From assembly GCA_027021615.1 (NCBI GenBank), contig JALUTY010000083.1, forward strand, positions 39,607-103,606: DNA of 64,000 nucleotides, given 5' to 3'. This stretch comes from a bacterium (lineage in GTDB: Bacteria; Desulfobacterota; Deferrisomatia; Deferrisomatales; Deferrisomataceae). The position numbers were made by a program, and so were the translations under genes. Under the pieces are notes generated by a model. That model worked only from the letters and a program-made list of their open reading frames with translations. It was not told where the DNA came from and ran no database searches. Positions 7,476 to 16,863 of this stretch are shown one piece after another; the first letter of the stretch is position 1; each line of letters starts with the position of its first letter.

Positions 7476-9151
7476 GGCGCAAACCTTTCCACCAGCTCCT
7501 GCGCATGCCGCAGCGAGGTTTCGGTCACATGGCGCCCGCCGAGCATCCGGGCCAGCTCCTCCAACCGGTCCCGGCCGATCAGGGGGCGCACCCGGGTCAC
7601 GGTCCGGCCGTCTCGGACCTCCTTCTCCACCCTCAGGTGGCCGGTGGCCCGGGCCGCGATCTGGGGCAGGTGGGTGATGCACAGCACCTGGCCGTGCTCG
7701 GCCAGACGGGCCAGGCGGTCGGCCACGGCGTCGGCCGTGGCCCCTCCGATGCCCGCGTCCACCTCGTCGAACACCAACGTGCCCCCTCCTCCCCGATCCC
7801 GCAACGCGTTCTTCACGGCCAGCAGCAGACGGGACAGCTCTCCCCCCGACGCCACCCGGGCCAGGGGACGAGCCGGCTCTCCGGGGTTCGCGGCCAGCAG
7901 GAACCGCACCCGATCCCCACCCTCCGGGCCCGGCTCCACAGGTTCCACCTCCACCTGGAAACGCGCCCGGCCCATGGCGAGGTGGGCCAGCTCCTCGGCG
8001 ACCCGGGTCTCGAGGGTTCGGGCCGCCTCCCCACGAAAGGCCCGTACCCCGGCCACGGCCCGCTCCAACGCGGCCCGGGCGGCCCCCAGCTCCCGGCGGG
8101 CAGCATCCAGGTTCCATTCCAGGGCCTCGATCTCGGCCAGCTCGGCCTCCATGGTCCCCAGGCGAGCCAGCACCGTGTCCACACCGGCCCCGTGCTTGCG
8201 CTCCAGGCGGCGGATCGTCTCCATGCGCGCCTCAATCGCATCGAGCCGAGCCGGGTCCGCCTCCACGGCCCCCAGGCGGCGGCGCACCCGCAACGCGGCC
8301 TCGTCCACCAAGGCCGCAGCCTCTGCCACCAGGTCCAGGATCTCGCCGGCCCCGTCGTCCCAGGCCCGGGCCCCCTCCAGCTCCCGCTGAGCCCGGCCCA
8401 GCCGGGCCCAGGCCGCGGTCTCGGCTGCGTACAGCTCGGCCTCTGCCCGGCCATAGGCCTCCCGGAGCCGCGCCGCATGGGCCAGGAGGTCGCGCTCGGC
8501 CCGGAGCCGCTCGTCCTCCCCTGGTTCCAGACCGGCCGCACGGATCTCCTCAATCTGGAACCGCAGGAGGTCGGCCCGCTCGCGGCCCTCCCGCTCCAAG
8601 CGCTCCAGCCGGTCCACCTCGGCCCGGGCCGTCTGCCACGCGCGGTACGACTCCTGACACGCACTCAGGGCCGCCCGGCCCTCCGCCCCCAGGGCCCCGT
8701 CCAGGAGCCGGCCGTGCTCCTCCTCCCGAAGCAGGGCCTGGTGCTGGTGCTGGCTCGACACCTCCACCAGGTGAGCACCCATCCGGGCCAGCACCCCGAG
8801 GGGCACCAGGGCCCCGTTCACGTGGGCCCGGCTGCGGCCGTCCCCGGTCACGGTGCGGCTCACGATCAGGGGCTCGTCGGGCTCCCACGGCACCCCTGCC
8901 TCCTCCAAAATCAACCCCGTCGCTTCGCGTGCGGGACCCTTGGGCGAGAACACCCCCTCGACCCGGGCCTGGACCGCCCCGGCCCGAACCCAGTCCCTTC
9001 GGGCCCTATCGCCCAACAGGAGCCCCAGGGCCTGGAGCAGCAACGACTTGCCGGCCCCGGTCTCGCCCGTGAGCACGGTGAAGCCGGGGGAGAACTCCAG
9101 CTCCAGCTCGTCCACGAGGGCGAAGTCGCGGATGCGCACCCACTCGATCAC
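7472..9151 (-). CDS. recN: DNA repair protein RecN
   Basis: 559 residues, normal for RecN. SMC-like layout: Walker A GETGAGKS (29-36) at the N-terminus, long coiled-coil arms rich in Glu, Arg, Ala and Leu, and the C-terminal ABC half with RFLLAANPGEP, the signature VASGGELSRLLLAVK, Walker B TLVFDEVDAGIGG and the H-loop ITHLPQIAA. It acts in recombinational repair of double-strand breaks. GTG start preceded by GGAGG, and a 4-bp overlap with nadK, the classical nadK-recN arrangement. Confidence 0.96.
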   Translation of the reverse strand: MIEWVRIRDFALVDELELEFSPGFTVLTGETGAGKSLLLQALGLLLGDRARRDWVRAGAVQARVEGVFSPKGPAREATGLILEEAGVPWEPDEPLIVSRTVTGDGRSRAHVNGALVPLGVLARMGAHLVEVSSQHQHQALLREEEHGRLLDGALGAEGRAALSACQESYRAWQTARAEVDRLERLEREGRERADLLRFQIEEIRAAGLEPGEDERLRAERDLLAHAARLREAYGRAEAELYAAETAAWARLGRAQRELEGARAWDDGAGEILDLVAEAAALVDEAALRVRRRLGAVEADPARLDAIEARMETIRRLERKHGAGVDTVLARLGTMEAELAEIEALEWNLDAARRELGAARAALERAVAGVRAFRGEAARTLETRVAEELAHLAMGRARFQVEVEPVEPGPEGGDRVRFLLAANPGEPARPLARVASGGELSRLLLAVKNALRDRGGGGTLVFDEVDAGIGGATADAVADRLARLAEHGQVLCITHLPQIAARATGHLRVEKEVRDGRTVTRVRPLIGRDRLEELARMLGGRHVTETSLRHAQELVERFAP

Positions 9152-9993
9152 CGCCCCTCCTCCAACCCGGGAGAGCCTCCCCACATGAGCTTGGTGCGCA
9201 CGACCCGGTAGTAGTCCCGCTCGGCCGAGCGCACCAGCAGGACCCGGCTCGTCCCCCGCCCCACCGTGACCCGGTCTCCCTCGTCCAGCTCCATGCCCTC
9301 CTGCCCGTCAAGGGTCAGGAACACCTCCCCGTTCTTCGAGGCCAGCCGCACCTCCACCCGACAGGTGTCTGGCAGCAGGATCGGCCGTTGGGTCAGGGTG
9401 TGGGGGCAGATGGGCGACAGGACCAGGGCGGGCACCTGGGGCTGTACGATCGGCCCTCCGGCCGAGAGGCTGTAGGCCGTGGATCCGGTGGGGGTGGCCG
9501 CGATCAGCCCATCGCCCCGGTAGTTGGTGAGGTACGCCCCGTCCACCCGCACCTCCAGGTCGCTGATCCGCGCGAGGGCCCCCTTGTTGAACACCACGTC
9601 GTTCAAGACCCGGAACCGCTGAATCACACGTCCCTGCCGCACCACCTCCCCCTCCAGGGTGGTGCGCGGGTCCACGGTCCAGCCCTCCTCCCGGATCCGC
9701 TCCAACGTGGAGAACAGCTCGGCCACGGGGATCTCGGTCAAAAACCCCAGGAACCCGATGTTCACACCCAGGATCGGGATCTCCCGGCCGCCCAAGGCCC
9801 TCACCGCCGCGAGCAGCGTCCCGTCGCCCCCCAGCACCACCACCAGGTCTGCCCGGTCCGGGGTCTGGCCGAAACGCCCGTCTTCCAGCACCCGGATCCC
9901 CCGGGCCCGAGCCCACCGGCACAGATCCTCAGCGGCCCCGTCGGCCTCGGGGGAGCTGCGCTTGCGGAATACAGACAACACGCGAAGGGGCAA
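9148..9993 (-). CDS. nadK: NAD kinase
   Basis: 281 residues. It carries the GGDGT motif (55-59), LGVNIGFLGFLTE, the NE/D-type block VLNDVVFNKG, and the DGLIAATPTGSTAYSLSAGGPI loop split across the active site, all typical of NAD/ATP kinases that make NADP. Start is TTG at 9993 with GGAG upstream; a GTG four codons in is an alternative. It heads a four-gene operon. The 150-bp gap to rarA on the other strand is filled with R4 repeats, so the promoters of both genes must lie in or next to them. Confidence 0.94.
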   Translation of the reverse strand: MPLRVLSVFRKRSSPEADGAAEDLCRWARARGIRVLEDGRFGQTPDRADLVVVLGGDGTLLAAVRALGGREIPILGVNIGFLGFLTEIPVAELFSTLERIREEGWTVDPRTTLEGEVVRQGRVIQRFRVLNDVVFNKGALARISDLEVRVDGAYLTNYRGDGLIAATPTGSTAYSLSAGGPIVQPQVPALVLSPICPHTLTQRPILLPDTCRVEVRLASKNGEVFLTLDGQEGMELDEGDRVTVGRGTSRVLLVRSAERDYYRVVRTKLMWGGSPGLEEGR

Positions 9994-10015
9994 ACGACCG
10001 GCTCCGGAAACGTGG

Positions 10016-10137
10016 GAACGTCAGGACGCTATGACGTTGGAACGTTGGGAGGCTAGGACGTTGGGACGCTTCGCGTCTGCTGGGCGGCTTCCAGCCTTCT
10101 GGCTTCCTAGCCTTCTAGCTTTTCAGCCGGTATTCTA
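10016..10137. repeat. R4 CTAG-rich degenerate tandem repeat
   Basis: Short degenerate units of 7-11 bp such as GACGTTGGAACG, GGGAGGCTAGGACG and CTTCCTAGCCTTCTAGC fill the gap between nadK and rarA. The right half is roughly the reverse complement of the left in composition. The same style recurs at 14813, 28403, 32731, 47618, 47765 and 49392. Confidence 0.7.
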
Positions 10138-10144
10138 ACAAACC

Positions 10145-11479
10145 ATGAACCCACGGGAAACGAAGCACCGCGCTCCCCTGGCCGATCGGATGCGGCCCCA
10201 GACCCTCGACGAGGTGGTGGGCCAGGACCACCTGCTGGGCCCGGGCCGCCCCCTGCGTACGGCGGTGGAGTCGGGGGCACTGCCCTCCCTGCTGCTCTGG
10301 GGGCCGCCCGGCAGCGGGAAAACCACACTGGCCCACCTACTGGCCCGGCTAGCGGGTTACCGTCTCGTGACCCTTTCGGCCGTGGAGAGCGGGGTCAGGC
10401 AGGTCCGAGACGTGGTGGCCCGGGCCCAAAAGGCCCGGGGGTCGGGGGAGGCCACCCTGCTCTTCCTGGACGAGATCCATCGATTCAACAAAGCCCAGCA
10501 GGACGCCCTGCTGCCCCACGTGGAGGCCGGCACCATCACCTTGGTCGGGGCCACCACCGAGAACCCCTCGTTTCAGGTGGTCTCGCCCCTCCTGTCGAGA
10601 CTGCTGGTGGTGCGGCTCGAGCCCCTCGAAGACGAGGCGGTGCGGGTGATCGTGCGCCGGGCCCTTCAGGACCCCCGACGGGGGCTGCCCGGCGTGACCC
10701 TGGAGGAGGGGGCCGAGCACCTGCTGCTGCGGGCCGCCCAGGGGGACGCCCGCCGGGCCCTCAACCTGCTGGAGGCAGCGGCGCTTGCGGCCCCACGGGC
10801 CGCCGACGGCGCGGTCACCGTGACCCGGGAGGTCCTGGCCCAGATCCTCCAGAGCCCCACCCTGTACCACGACACCCGGGGCGACTGGCACTACGACGTG
10901 GTGAGCGCCCTCATCAAGAGCTTGCGGGGCTCGGACCCGGACGCCGCCCTCTACTGGCTGGCCCGCATGGTCGAGGCAGGGGAGGACCCCTTGTTCATCG
11001 CCCGTCGGCTCGTGATCTTCGCCAGCGAGGACGTGGGCAACGCCGACCCCGAGGCCCTCCGGATCGCCCTGGCCGCAAAGGATGCCGTGCACTTCGTGGG
11101 CATGCCCGAGGGATGGATCCCCCTGGCCCAGGCCACGGTGTATCTGGCCACGGCTCCCAAGTCCAACGCCTCTTACATCGCCTACCTGCGGGCCCGCAAG
11201 GACGTGCGGGAGCACGGCAACCTCCCGGTGCCCCTGCACCTGCGCAACGCCCCCACCCGGCTGGCCCGTCAGATGGGCCACGGCCGCGGCTACCTCTACC
11301 CCCACGACCACCCGGATGCCGTGGTGGCCCAGACCTATCTGCCCGACGCCCTGGCGGGTCGGAGGTACTTCCGGCCCGGCCGGTTCGGTTTCGAGCGGGA
11401 GGTGGCCAAACGCCTGGCCTGGTGGGAGCGAAAGCGGGCCGAGCAACGGGAGCAAGACCCAGAGGAGGAGCACCGATGA
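10145..11479 (+). CDS. rarA: Replication-associated recombination protein A (MgsA/RarA)
   Basis: 444 residues, normal family length. AAA+ core with Walker A GPPGSGKT (53-60), Walker B FLDEIHRF (108-114), sensor [10 protein letters not shown] and the clamp-loader-like C-terminal domains ([36 protein letters not shown]). It acts at stalled replication forks and binds SSB (known). It overlaps the following usp gene by 4 bp. The start ATG follows directly after the R4 repeats; there is no strong Shine-Dalgarno sequence. Confidence 0.96.
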   Translation: MNPRETKHRAPLADRMRPQTLDEVVGQDHLLGPGRPLRTAVESGALPSLLLWGPPGSGKTTLAHLLARLAGYRLVTLSAVESGVRQVRDVVARAQKARGSGEATLLFLDEIHRFNKAQQDALLPHVEAGTITLVGATTENPSFQVVSPLLSRLLVVRLEPLEDEAVRVIVRRALQDPRRGLPGVTLEEGAEHLLLRAAQGDARRALNLLEAAALAAPRAADGAVTVTREVLAQILQSPTLYHDTRGDWHYDVVSALIKSLRGSDPDAALYWLARMVEAGEDPLFIARRLVIFASEDVGNADPEALRIALAAKDAVHFVGMPEGWIPLAQATVYLATAPKSNASYIAYLRARKDVREHGNLPVPLHLRNAPTRLARQMGHGRGYLYPHDHPDAVVAQTYLPDALAGRRYFRPGRFGFEREVAKRLAWWERKRAEQREQDPEEEHR

Positions 11480-11976
11480 GCCGACCGGAACCCGCCCCGG
11501 AAGGGGTCACGCCCGAGCGTGTCGCCCCCTTTCGACGGATCGTGGCCACCACCGACTTCACCCCCGGCTCCAAACGGGCCTTCCGGCGGGCCCTGGCCCT
11601 GGCGCGTGCGTTGGGTGCCGAGCTCCACCTGCTCCACGTGGCCTGTCAGCCCAACCTCCGATCCGTGTTCTTCGTACGGGTGAGCGGGGACGCGATGGAG
11701 CGCCTGTGCACCCGGGCCCGCCAGCGGGCCCGGCGGCGCACGGAGGACTTTTTGCGGGGGGAGGACCTGGAGGGGGTCCGTCTGGTCCCCCACGTGGTGA
11801 CCGGTCACCCGGCCCGGGAGATCGTGGGATATGCCGACCGGGTGGGCGCCGACCTGATCGTGCTCGGCGAGCGACCGGAGAGCCGGAGCCAGCATCTGCT
11901 CCAGCACGTGGCATTCGAGAGTGTGGGGGAGCGGGTCCGGCGCACCGCGCCCTGCTCGGTGCTCACGGTGCGCTGA
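11476..11976 (+). CDS. Universal stress protein (UspA family)
   Basis: 166 residues. UspA fold with FRRIVATTDFTPGSKRAF at the first strand, a central LHLLHVACQP, VVTGHPAREIVGYADRVGADLIVLGE and the C-terminal VRRTAPCSVLTVR. The ATP-binding motif of the UspFG type (GxxG-9x-GS) is not intact: LGERPESRSQHLLQHVAFESV replaces it, so it may not bind ATP. Coupled to rarA by ATGA. Its stop is 3 bp from the csrA stop on the other strand, so the two genes converge with no room for a terminator. Confidence 0.88.
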   Translation: MSRPEPAPEGVTPERVAPFRRIVATTDFTPGSKRAFRRALALARALGAELHLLHVACQPNLRSVFFVRVSGDAMERLCTRARQRARRRTEDFLRGEDLEGVRLVPHVVTGHPAREIVGYADRVGADLIVLGERPESRSQHLLQHVAFESVGERVRRTAPCSVLTVR

Positions 11977-11979
11977 GGA

Positions 11980-12213
11980 TCACCCCTTTTTCCGCAGCAG
12001 GTCCTTGAGGCGGTCCACGTCCACTGCGGGGGCGCGGGTGGCGGCCACGTTCTCCCTGCGGATCTCCTCGTAGATCTCCTTACGGTGGACGGGGATCTCC
12101 CGGGGAGCCTGGATGCCCAGCTTCACGGCCCCGCCGTCGATGCCGAGCACCTTCACCTCGATGGTGTCCCCGATCATGATGGATTCGTCAACCTTCCGTG
12201 TCAGAACCAGCAT
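11980..12213 (-). CDS. csrA: Carbon storage regulator CsrA
   Basis: 77 residues. It begins [16 protein letters not shown], then [34 protein letters not shown], the standard CsrA homodimer with the GIxAP RNA-binding edge. It binds GGA motifs in 5' leaders to control translation. The C-terminal tail (about 20 residues beyond the core, ending LLRKKG) is somewhat longer than in E. coli CsrA. It stands alone here, not beside fliW or flagellin genes. Confidence 0.97.
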   Translation of the reverse strand: MLVLTRKVDESIMIGDTIEVKVLGIDGGAVKLGIQAPREIPVHRKEIYEEIRRENVAATRAPAVDVDRLKDLLRKKG

Positions 12214-12322
12214 CCCGACCCCCTAAACCCCATAGAGATAGGAAACGGATGGGTCGGACTATACCCCCGTTTCCCAGGTTCTTTCAAGAAAGTGATACCG
12301 TTTGGGGACACCTTCCGGACGA

Positions 12323-12363
12323 CCTCGGTCGACGGTCGTCGGTCTTCGGTCTACGGTCGTCGG
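12323..12363. repeat. R3 short repeat array (TCGGTCGTCGGTC type)
   Basis: Units related to CGGTCGACGGTCGTCGG repeat at about 9-10 bp. On the minus strand they read GACCGA-type and point toward csrA. The 12214-12534 gap between csrA and the YcbK gene is otherwise without a recognised feature: a plausible -10/-35 pair could not be picked with confidence. Confidence 0.65.
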
Positions 12364-12534
12364 CCGGAGCGGCTCGCGAGCCGCCGCCATGCCCTGCCGC
12401 CGAGAATGGCCTGGGAGAGGCGCCAGGGGCTGCTAGATCGCCTGCCCCCGCCCCCGGGGCAGGGGCTTCGGCGCGGGTTGTGTTCTCGGCTTGGAGCTCG
12501 TAGAATCCGCTGCCGTCGGGGGAAAGGAGGCCGA

Positions 12535-13086
12535 GTGAACCGACGGGAGGCGTTGGGCCGGATCGCGCTCGCGTGCGGCGGGCTGGTGCTGCCCCAGTGG
12601 CCGGGCGGCGAGGCGAGGGGGGCGAAGCCCCCCTCGGCCACCGGGGTTCTGGCGGTGAGCAACGTGCACACCGGTGAGACCTGCCGGGCGCGGTACCTGG
12701 ATCCGAGAGGCGGGTGGAGCCCCAAGGGGCTGGCGGCGTTGGACCGCCTGTTCCGTTGCCATTACACCGGGGAGGTGCGCCCCATCGACCCCAAACTGTA
12801 CCTCCTGCTCGACCGGCTAGGATCCGCCCTGGGCCGGGCCGACGAAACCTACCAGCTCGTCTCCGGGTACCGATCTCCCCGCTACAACGAGATCCTCCGA
12901 CGCAACGGTCATGCGGTGGCCCGCCGCAGCTACCACCTGCGCGGCATGGCGGCCGACGTGCGGCTGCCGGGGGTGCCCCTGGCACGCCTGCGCCGGGCCG
13001 CCCAGGGGCTTCGGGCCGGGGGGGTCGGCTCGTACCGGGAGTTCGTCCACGTGGACGTGGGCCCGGTGCGTTACTGGAAGGGGTGA
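12535..13086 (+). CDS. YcbK-family (M15-like, DUF882) murein peptidase
   Basis: 183 residues. The N-terminus NRREALGRIALACGG is a twin-arginine-type signal, as in E. coli YcbK (MepK). The catalytic domain has LVSGYRSPRYNEILR, the zinc-site SYHLRGMAADVRL (His and Asp) and FVHVDVG (last His). MepK cleaves 3-3 peptide cross-links in murein (known for E. coli), so a periplasmic peptidoglycan role is likely. GTG start with GGAAAGGAGG 4 bases upstream. Convergent with the small membrane protein gene. Confidence 0.9.
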   Translation: MNRREALGRIALACGGLVLPQWPGGEARGAKPPSATGVLAVSNVHTGETCRARYLDPRGGWSPKGLAALDRLFRCHYTGEVRPIDPKLYLLLDRLGSALGRADETYQLVSGYRSPRYNEILRRNGHAVARRSYHLRGMAADVRLPGVPLARLRRAAQGLRAGGVGSYREFVHVDVGPVRYWKG

Positions 13087-13095
13087 GGGGGCCGA

Positions 13096-13377
13096 TCAGT
13101 CCCGCTCCGCTGCCCCCTCCCCGTCCCGGGGAGGGGAAGAGTTCCGCAGGCGCCGCCAGGCGATCACGTAGTACAGCCCGAACACGACCACCACCGGGGC
13201 CACAAACCCCGCCAGGACCGCCACCGCCAGCCCCCCCTTCAGCTGCCAGGCCACGAACAGGCCCGCGGCCACCAGGCCCAGGGCCGGCACCCCTACGACC
13301 ACCTGGGCCCGACCCAGGCGTCGGGGGTGGGGCTCGGCCGGGCTCAGCTCAGATCGATCAGGGGCCGTTCCTCCCAA
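13096..13377 (-). CDS. Small two-helix membrane protein, last gene of the AAA/Hsp70 operon
   Basis: 93 residues. Two predicted membrane segments (VVVGVPALGLVAAGLFVAW and GLAVAVLAGFVAPVVVVFGL) joined by a short loop, then a charged tail WRRLRNSSPPRDGEG. TTG start with GAGGAG upstream; its first 34 bases overlap the 3' end of the Hsp70-like gene. Function unknown. Position makes it a possible membrane anchor for the operon's products (inference). A later GTG start, losing part of the polar N-terminus, is possible. Confidence 0.6.
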   Translation of the reverse strand: MGGTAPDRSELSPAEPHPRRLGRAQVVVGVPALGLVAAGLFVAWQLKGGLAVAVLAGFVAPVVVVFGLYYVIAWRRLRNSSPPRDGEGAAERD

Positions 13378-14804
13378 ATCACCTTCTCCTCGCGCAGGTC
13401 CTTCACCGTGACGGTCAGGCGCTTGCGGCTGTCCACCTTGAACTCCAGCAGGAACCGACGTTCTCCCACCCTGCCCGGGGGCTGCACGGGGATCACCAGG
13501 GGCCCCTCCATGGCCGGCTCGTGGGTCTCGTCCTCCTGGGAGGCCACGAAGCTGATCCGGCCGTCGTCGCCGTAGAGGATCTCCCGGGCCTCGGCCCGGG
13601 GGCCCCCGCCGGCCGACCGGTAGATCCGCAGATGCAGCTCGTACTGGCCGTCGTAGAAGGTGTTCACGATGTACCGGGCCGTGGGGTTTCGGGTAGGGTA
13701 CCGCGTGAACCGCTCCACCACCACCGGGTAGTGATACTCCCCGCTGATCGGGTCCCGCACCTGGAGCGAGTAGGTATCGCGCACCATGTCGTCCACCGGG
13801 CTGTCCGACAGGAACCGCAGGGCGCCGCGGCCCGTGGCCAGCTCGGGCTGGGCCCCCAGGATCCGGTCGCCGAAGTTCTCCTCCAGGGTCCGGCGTACGA
13901 TGGGGATCCGGGTGCCCCCTCCGAGCAGGAGCACCTTGCGGATCGCCCCGGGGTCAACCCCGCCCAGGCGGGCCTCCTCCAGCGCCCGGTCCAGGGCCCG
14001 CTGCACCTCGGAGGCCAGGTTCTCGCGCTCCAGGATCTTGCGGAACTCCTCCTGGCCCCAGGTATGGGCGTCGGCCTCATGCAGCACGAACCTCTTCCAG
14101 TAGAACGAGGGAAGGGGCTTGCCCATGTCGTCGGCATGGAGCTCCCGGAGGATGCGCTGCTTGAGGTCGGCCGTGCCCACCGGCACGCTCACCGAGGCCT
14201 TGATCACGGGGGGCGAGTAGGCCTCGCGCCCCATCCAGTGGAACTGGACCACCCGCACCCGTAGGGCCGAGAACCCGAAGTCGAACACCGCCACCAAGTC
14301 GTCGGTGAACAGGTTCAGGCCGTACCCCAGGGCCAAGGCGGTGTCCTCGTCCACCAGGGTGACGGACCGCACCGACTCCAGGTCCACGTCCCCCAACCAG
14401 TCCCGGAACGCCTCCTCCCCTCCCGAGGGGAACAGGATGACCGCGTGGACCCCTTCGTCCAGCTCCCCGCCCAGCCGCTCGAGCACCCCCCGCAGGAACG
14501 CGGCCGCGGCCTCCTTGTGGGTGACCCGCCGCTCCCCCACCTTTCGACCCACGGGGGTGGGGTGGAGCACGTGGTCCTTGAGGTCGCGGAACGTGGCGTC
14601 GTCGCCGTACACCCCGGCCCGGAGCACCTCCTCCCCAAGGAGAAGCTGTCTGCCGAAGTGCACCAGCGATGGCACGAACAGGGTCCCCGGCACGTCCCTC
14701 ACCTGCCGGGCCACCCCCTTCAGCAGCCCCCGATACCGGGTGTCCCCCTCCCGGAAGGTGATCAGGGTGTTGTAGTTGCCCAGATCCACAGCGATGTCGG
14801 CCAC
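13344..14804 (-). CDS. Hsp70-like protein with degenerate ATPase loops and no lid
   Basis: 486 residues against about 630 for DnaK. The actin-like ATPase begins VDLGNYNTLITF (DnaK DLGTTNS). The connect-1 block is TLVDEDTALALGYG. The phosphate-2 loop is VFDFGFSALRV, lacking the DLGGGT glycines. The adenosine motif VLLLGGGTRIPIVRRTLEENFG is well kept. After it comes a beta-rich segment ending LTVTVKDLREEKVIWEERPL, comparable to the substrate-binding beta-sandwich, and the protein stops there, so the alpha-helical lid and EEVD-like tail are missing. GTG start, GAGG 8 bases upstream. It is separated from the HEAT gene by an R4 repeat of about 60 bp but is co-directional in the AAA operon. Confidence 0.85.
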   Translation of the reverse strand: MADIAVDLGNYNTLITFREGDTRYRGLLKGVARQVRDVPGTLFVPSLVHFGRQLLLGEEVLRAGVYGDDATFRDLKDHVLHPTPVGRKVGERRVTHKEAAAAFLRGVLERLGGELDEGVHAVILFPSGGEEAFRDWLGDVDLESVRSVTLVDEDTALALGYGLNLFTDDLVAVFDFGFSALRVRVVQFHWMGREAYSPPVIKASVSVPVGTADLKQRILRELHADDMGKPLPSFYWKRFVLHEADAHTWGQEEFRKILERENLASEVQRALDRALEEARLGGVDPGAIRKVLLLGGGTRIPIVRRTLEENFGDRILGAQPELATGRGALRFLSDSPVDDMVRDTYSLQVRDPISGEYHYPVVVERFTRYPTRNPTARYIVNTFYDGQYELHLRIYRSAGGGPRAEAREILYGDDGRISFVASQEDETHEPAMEGPLVIPVQPPGRVGERRFLLEFKVDSRKRLTVTVKDLREEKVIWEERPLIDLS

Positions 14805-14812
14805 GGAAAGAA

Positions 14813-14875
14813 CCTCGTGGAAAGCTGGAAAGCGAGAAAGCTGGAAGGCTAGAAGGCTGGGGGGCCGGAAGCCAA
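14813..14875. repeat. R4 CTAG-rich repeat inside the AAA/Hsp70 operon
   Basis: Units such as GGAAAGCTGGAAAGCGAG and AAGGCTAGAAGGCTGG repeat between the HEAT-repeat and Hsp70-like genes. It is the only large spacer within this operon apart from the 51 bp before the AAA gene. Confidence 0.65.
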
Positions 14876-14898
14876 AGGCCCACCGCGGACCGCCGCCC

Positions 14899-16653
14899 TC
14901 ACAGCGCCTCGATCAGCACCATGTCGCCCCGCACCTGCCCCTCCACCAGGAGCACCATGTCCCGGCACTCGGCCTTAAGAGCGGTCCGGGCGCGGTCGAG
15001 CATGTGGCGCACCGGCCCCACCACGGCCCCCTCCGCCGGCAGCCCCGCCGCGATCCGGTCCAGCTCGGCCAGATCCCGATCCGTCCGGCCCTGGATCCAC
15101 CGCCCCAGGGCGGTGGGCAGGCCGTGGAACAGGGCCCGGCCGAGCCCACCCCGGTGCACCCCCTCCCAGCACAGGAACAGCTCCAGGAGCGGGTCTCCTC
15201 GATCCTCGAGCTGGACCATCAGGGCCCACAGCCGGTGAAGGGCCTCCCTACGGCGGGGCTTTGCCGCGGCCAGGGCGGCCAGGTACCGGCCCAGGGACCT
15301 CTCCGCCGGACCGGAGAACCGCGACTCCGGGTCCTCGGCCGGGGGATAGGCTCCCGCGGCGAACCTCTGCCCGAGCTGCCGCTCCAGCCCCTCCAGGTCC
15401 ACGAGACCCTCGTCCAGGAACGAGGCCAGGTTCACGACCGGGTTCGCCTCGGCCGCGGTGACCTCCAAGAGCCGTTCCGGATCGGCCCCCGCCGGCAGGT
15501 CATCGGCCTCTAGCAGGCCGGGCCGCCCCAGGGAGGCCACGGCCTCCGCCAGGAACGCGGTGGTGGGGATCTGCATCAGGCACCGGGCGGCCAAGTACGC
15601 CGGAAGGAGCTCCCCCCGGTGCCACACGGCCTCCAGATCGGGCGCGTATCGGGGGTCCTCCCGGAAGGCCCTCACGAGCAGGAGCTCCCGCAGCGAGCGG
15701 CCCGATTCCCTGGGCAGCCGCAGCGCGAGACGTTCCAGGGCCGCCGGGGCGGTGGCCCGGCGCAGCCCCCGGTATATCGGCACCGGGTCCCCGGGCTCCG
15801 ATCGGCGCCGCCGGAACAGTCGTCCCCAGAACCCCTTGGGCTCTTTGGGATCCAGCATCCGGGCCACGAGCTCCTGGGCCTCTGGATCCGACACCGCCCC
15901 AAGGGCCTCGATCATCCACGGCTCCGGATCCTTCCCGGCCGCCTCCAGGAGAGGCCCCACCCCTGCCGGCGCCCCGAGCGCGGCATAGGCTTCGAACGCA
16001 GCCCGCGCCTTCTCCCGATCCGGGACCGCGAGCCAGGGGATCAGATCCTCGGCCAGGCTGGGGTCCCCCAGCCGGCCGATCCCCAGGGCCGCCCAGGCCC
16101 CCACCGGGGAGTCCTCGGCCAGGCGCTCCCGGAAACGATCCCGGGCGCCCGCCGCCCCCATCCGGGCCAGGGCCTGGAACGCTGCCGGATCGTCGGCGAG
16201 GGGGAGGAGCGCCGCCTCGGCCTCCGGCCCCCCGTACCCGGCCAGGGCCTCGCAGGCGGCCGCCCTGAGGAACGGGTGCTCCAGGGCGGCGAGCACCAGG
16301 GGGAACGCCTTGGGGCCCCGGATCCGGCCCAGGGCCCGGAGCGCCTGGCCGGCCGCGTCCAGGGCGGAGCGCTCCCGGCACAACCGGACCAGGTACCCCT
16401 CGGCCAGGGGGTGACCCAAGCTGCCCAGGCCCAGCATGAGCCCCCGCTTCTGCGTCGAGTCGGGCCGGGCCACCCACTCGTGGAGCACCTCGTCCACCTC
16501 GGGTCCCAGGCACAGAGCGCCCAGCAGTACCGCCAGCCGGTACGGCCGGGGGGCCGAGCCCGCTGGGGGAAGATGGCGGGGAAACGCCCCCGGCCCCCGG
16601 TCGAGAATCTCCTCGAGGAGGTCCCCCAGGGGGCGGTGGACCTGGGCATCCAT
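14899..16653 (-). CDS. HEAT-repeat protein of the AAA/Hsp70 operon
   Basis: 584 residues, almost entirely helical. At least six HEAT/PBS-lyase-like units can be seen in residues 80-300, for example GLMLGLGSLGHPLAEGYLVRL, AGQALRALGRIRGPKAFPLVL, ACEALAGYGGPEAEAALLPL and AALGIGRLGDPSLAEDLIPWL. The C-terminal half is helical without clear repeats. There is no signal peptide, so it is cytoplasmic. HEAT arrays are scaffolds for protein contacts, fitting an adaptor between the AAA+ ATPase and the Hsp70-like protein (inference). It starts 6 bp after the DUF2997 stop. Confidence 0.85.
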   Translation of the reverse strand: MDAQVHRPLGDLLEEILDRGPGAFPRHLPPAGSAPRPYRLAVLLGALCLGPEVDEVLHEWVARPDSTQKRGLMLGLGSLGHPLAEGYLVRLCRERSALDAAGQALRALGRIRGPKAFPLVLAALEHPFLRAAACEALAGYGGPEAEAALLPLADDPAAFQALARMGAAGARDRFRERLAEDSPVGAWAALGIGRLGDPSLAEDLIPWLAVPDREKARAAFEAYAALGAPAGVGPLLEAAGKDPEPWMIEALGAVSDPEAQELVARMLDPKEPKGFWGRLFRRRRSEPGDPVPIYRGLRRATAPAALERLALRLPRESGRSLRELLLVRAFREDPRYAPDLEAVWHRGELLPAYLAARCLMQIPTTAFLAEAVASLGRPGLLEADDLPAGADPERLLEVTAAEANPVVNLASFLDEGLVDLEGLERQLGQRFAAGAYPPAEDPESRFSGPAERSLGRYLAALAAAKPRRREALHRLWALMVQLEDRGDPLLELFLCWEGVHRGGLGRALFHGLPTALGRWIQGRTDRDLAELDRIAAGLPAEGAVVGPVRHMLDRARTALKAECRDMVLLVEGQVRGDMVLIEAL

Positions 16654-16659
16654 GGACGC

Positions 16660-16863
16660 CTACGCCTTCTCCCGGACCCGGGCCTTTTCCTCGTCGGTCA
16701 GCTGCTCGTAGTACTCCGACGTGAACTCCCTCTCCACCTGCCCGCCGAGGAGGGCCTCGATCCTCTCGGTGATCTCCAGGCACCGCCCCCCCTTGGCCCC
16801 GAACACGGTGACCTTCACGTTGCCCTCTTCGTCGATGGTCACCTTCACCTCTTCCACGGTCAC
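16660..16863 (-). CDS. DUF2997 small protein
   Basis: 67 residues. It matches the DUF2997 pattern: a beta-strand pair TIDEEGNVKVTVFGAKGGRC, then the helix LEITERIEALLG, and a charged helical tail. DUF2997 genes commonly sit beside DUF1257/Ycf35 genes in cyanobacteria (known); the same pair is kept here. GTG start overlapping the DUF1257 stop by 4 bp, with GGAGG very close; a second GTG two codons later has better spacing. Function unknown. Confidence 0.85.
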   Translation of the reverse strand: MTVEEVKVTIDEEGNVKVTVFGAKGGRCLEITERIEALLGGQVEREFTSEYYEQLTDEEKARVREKA

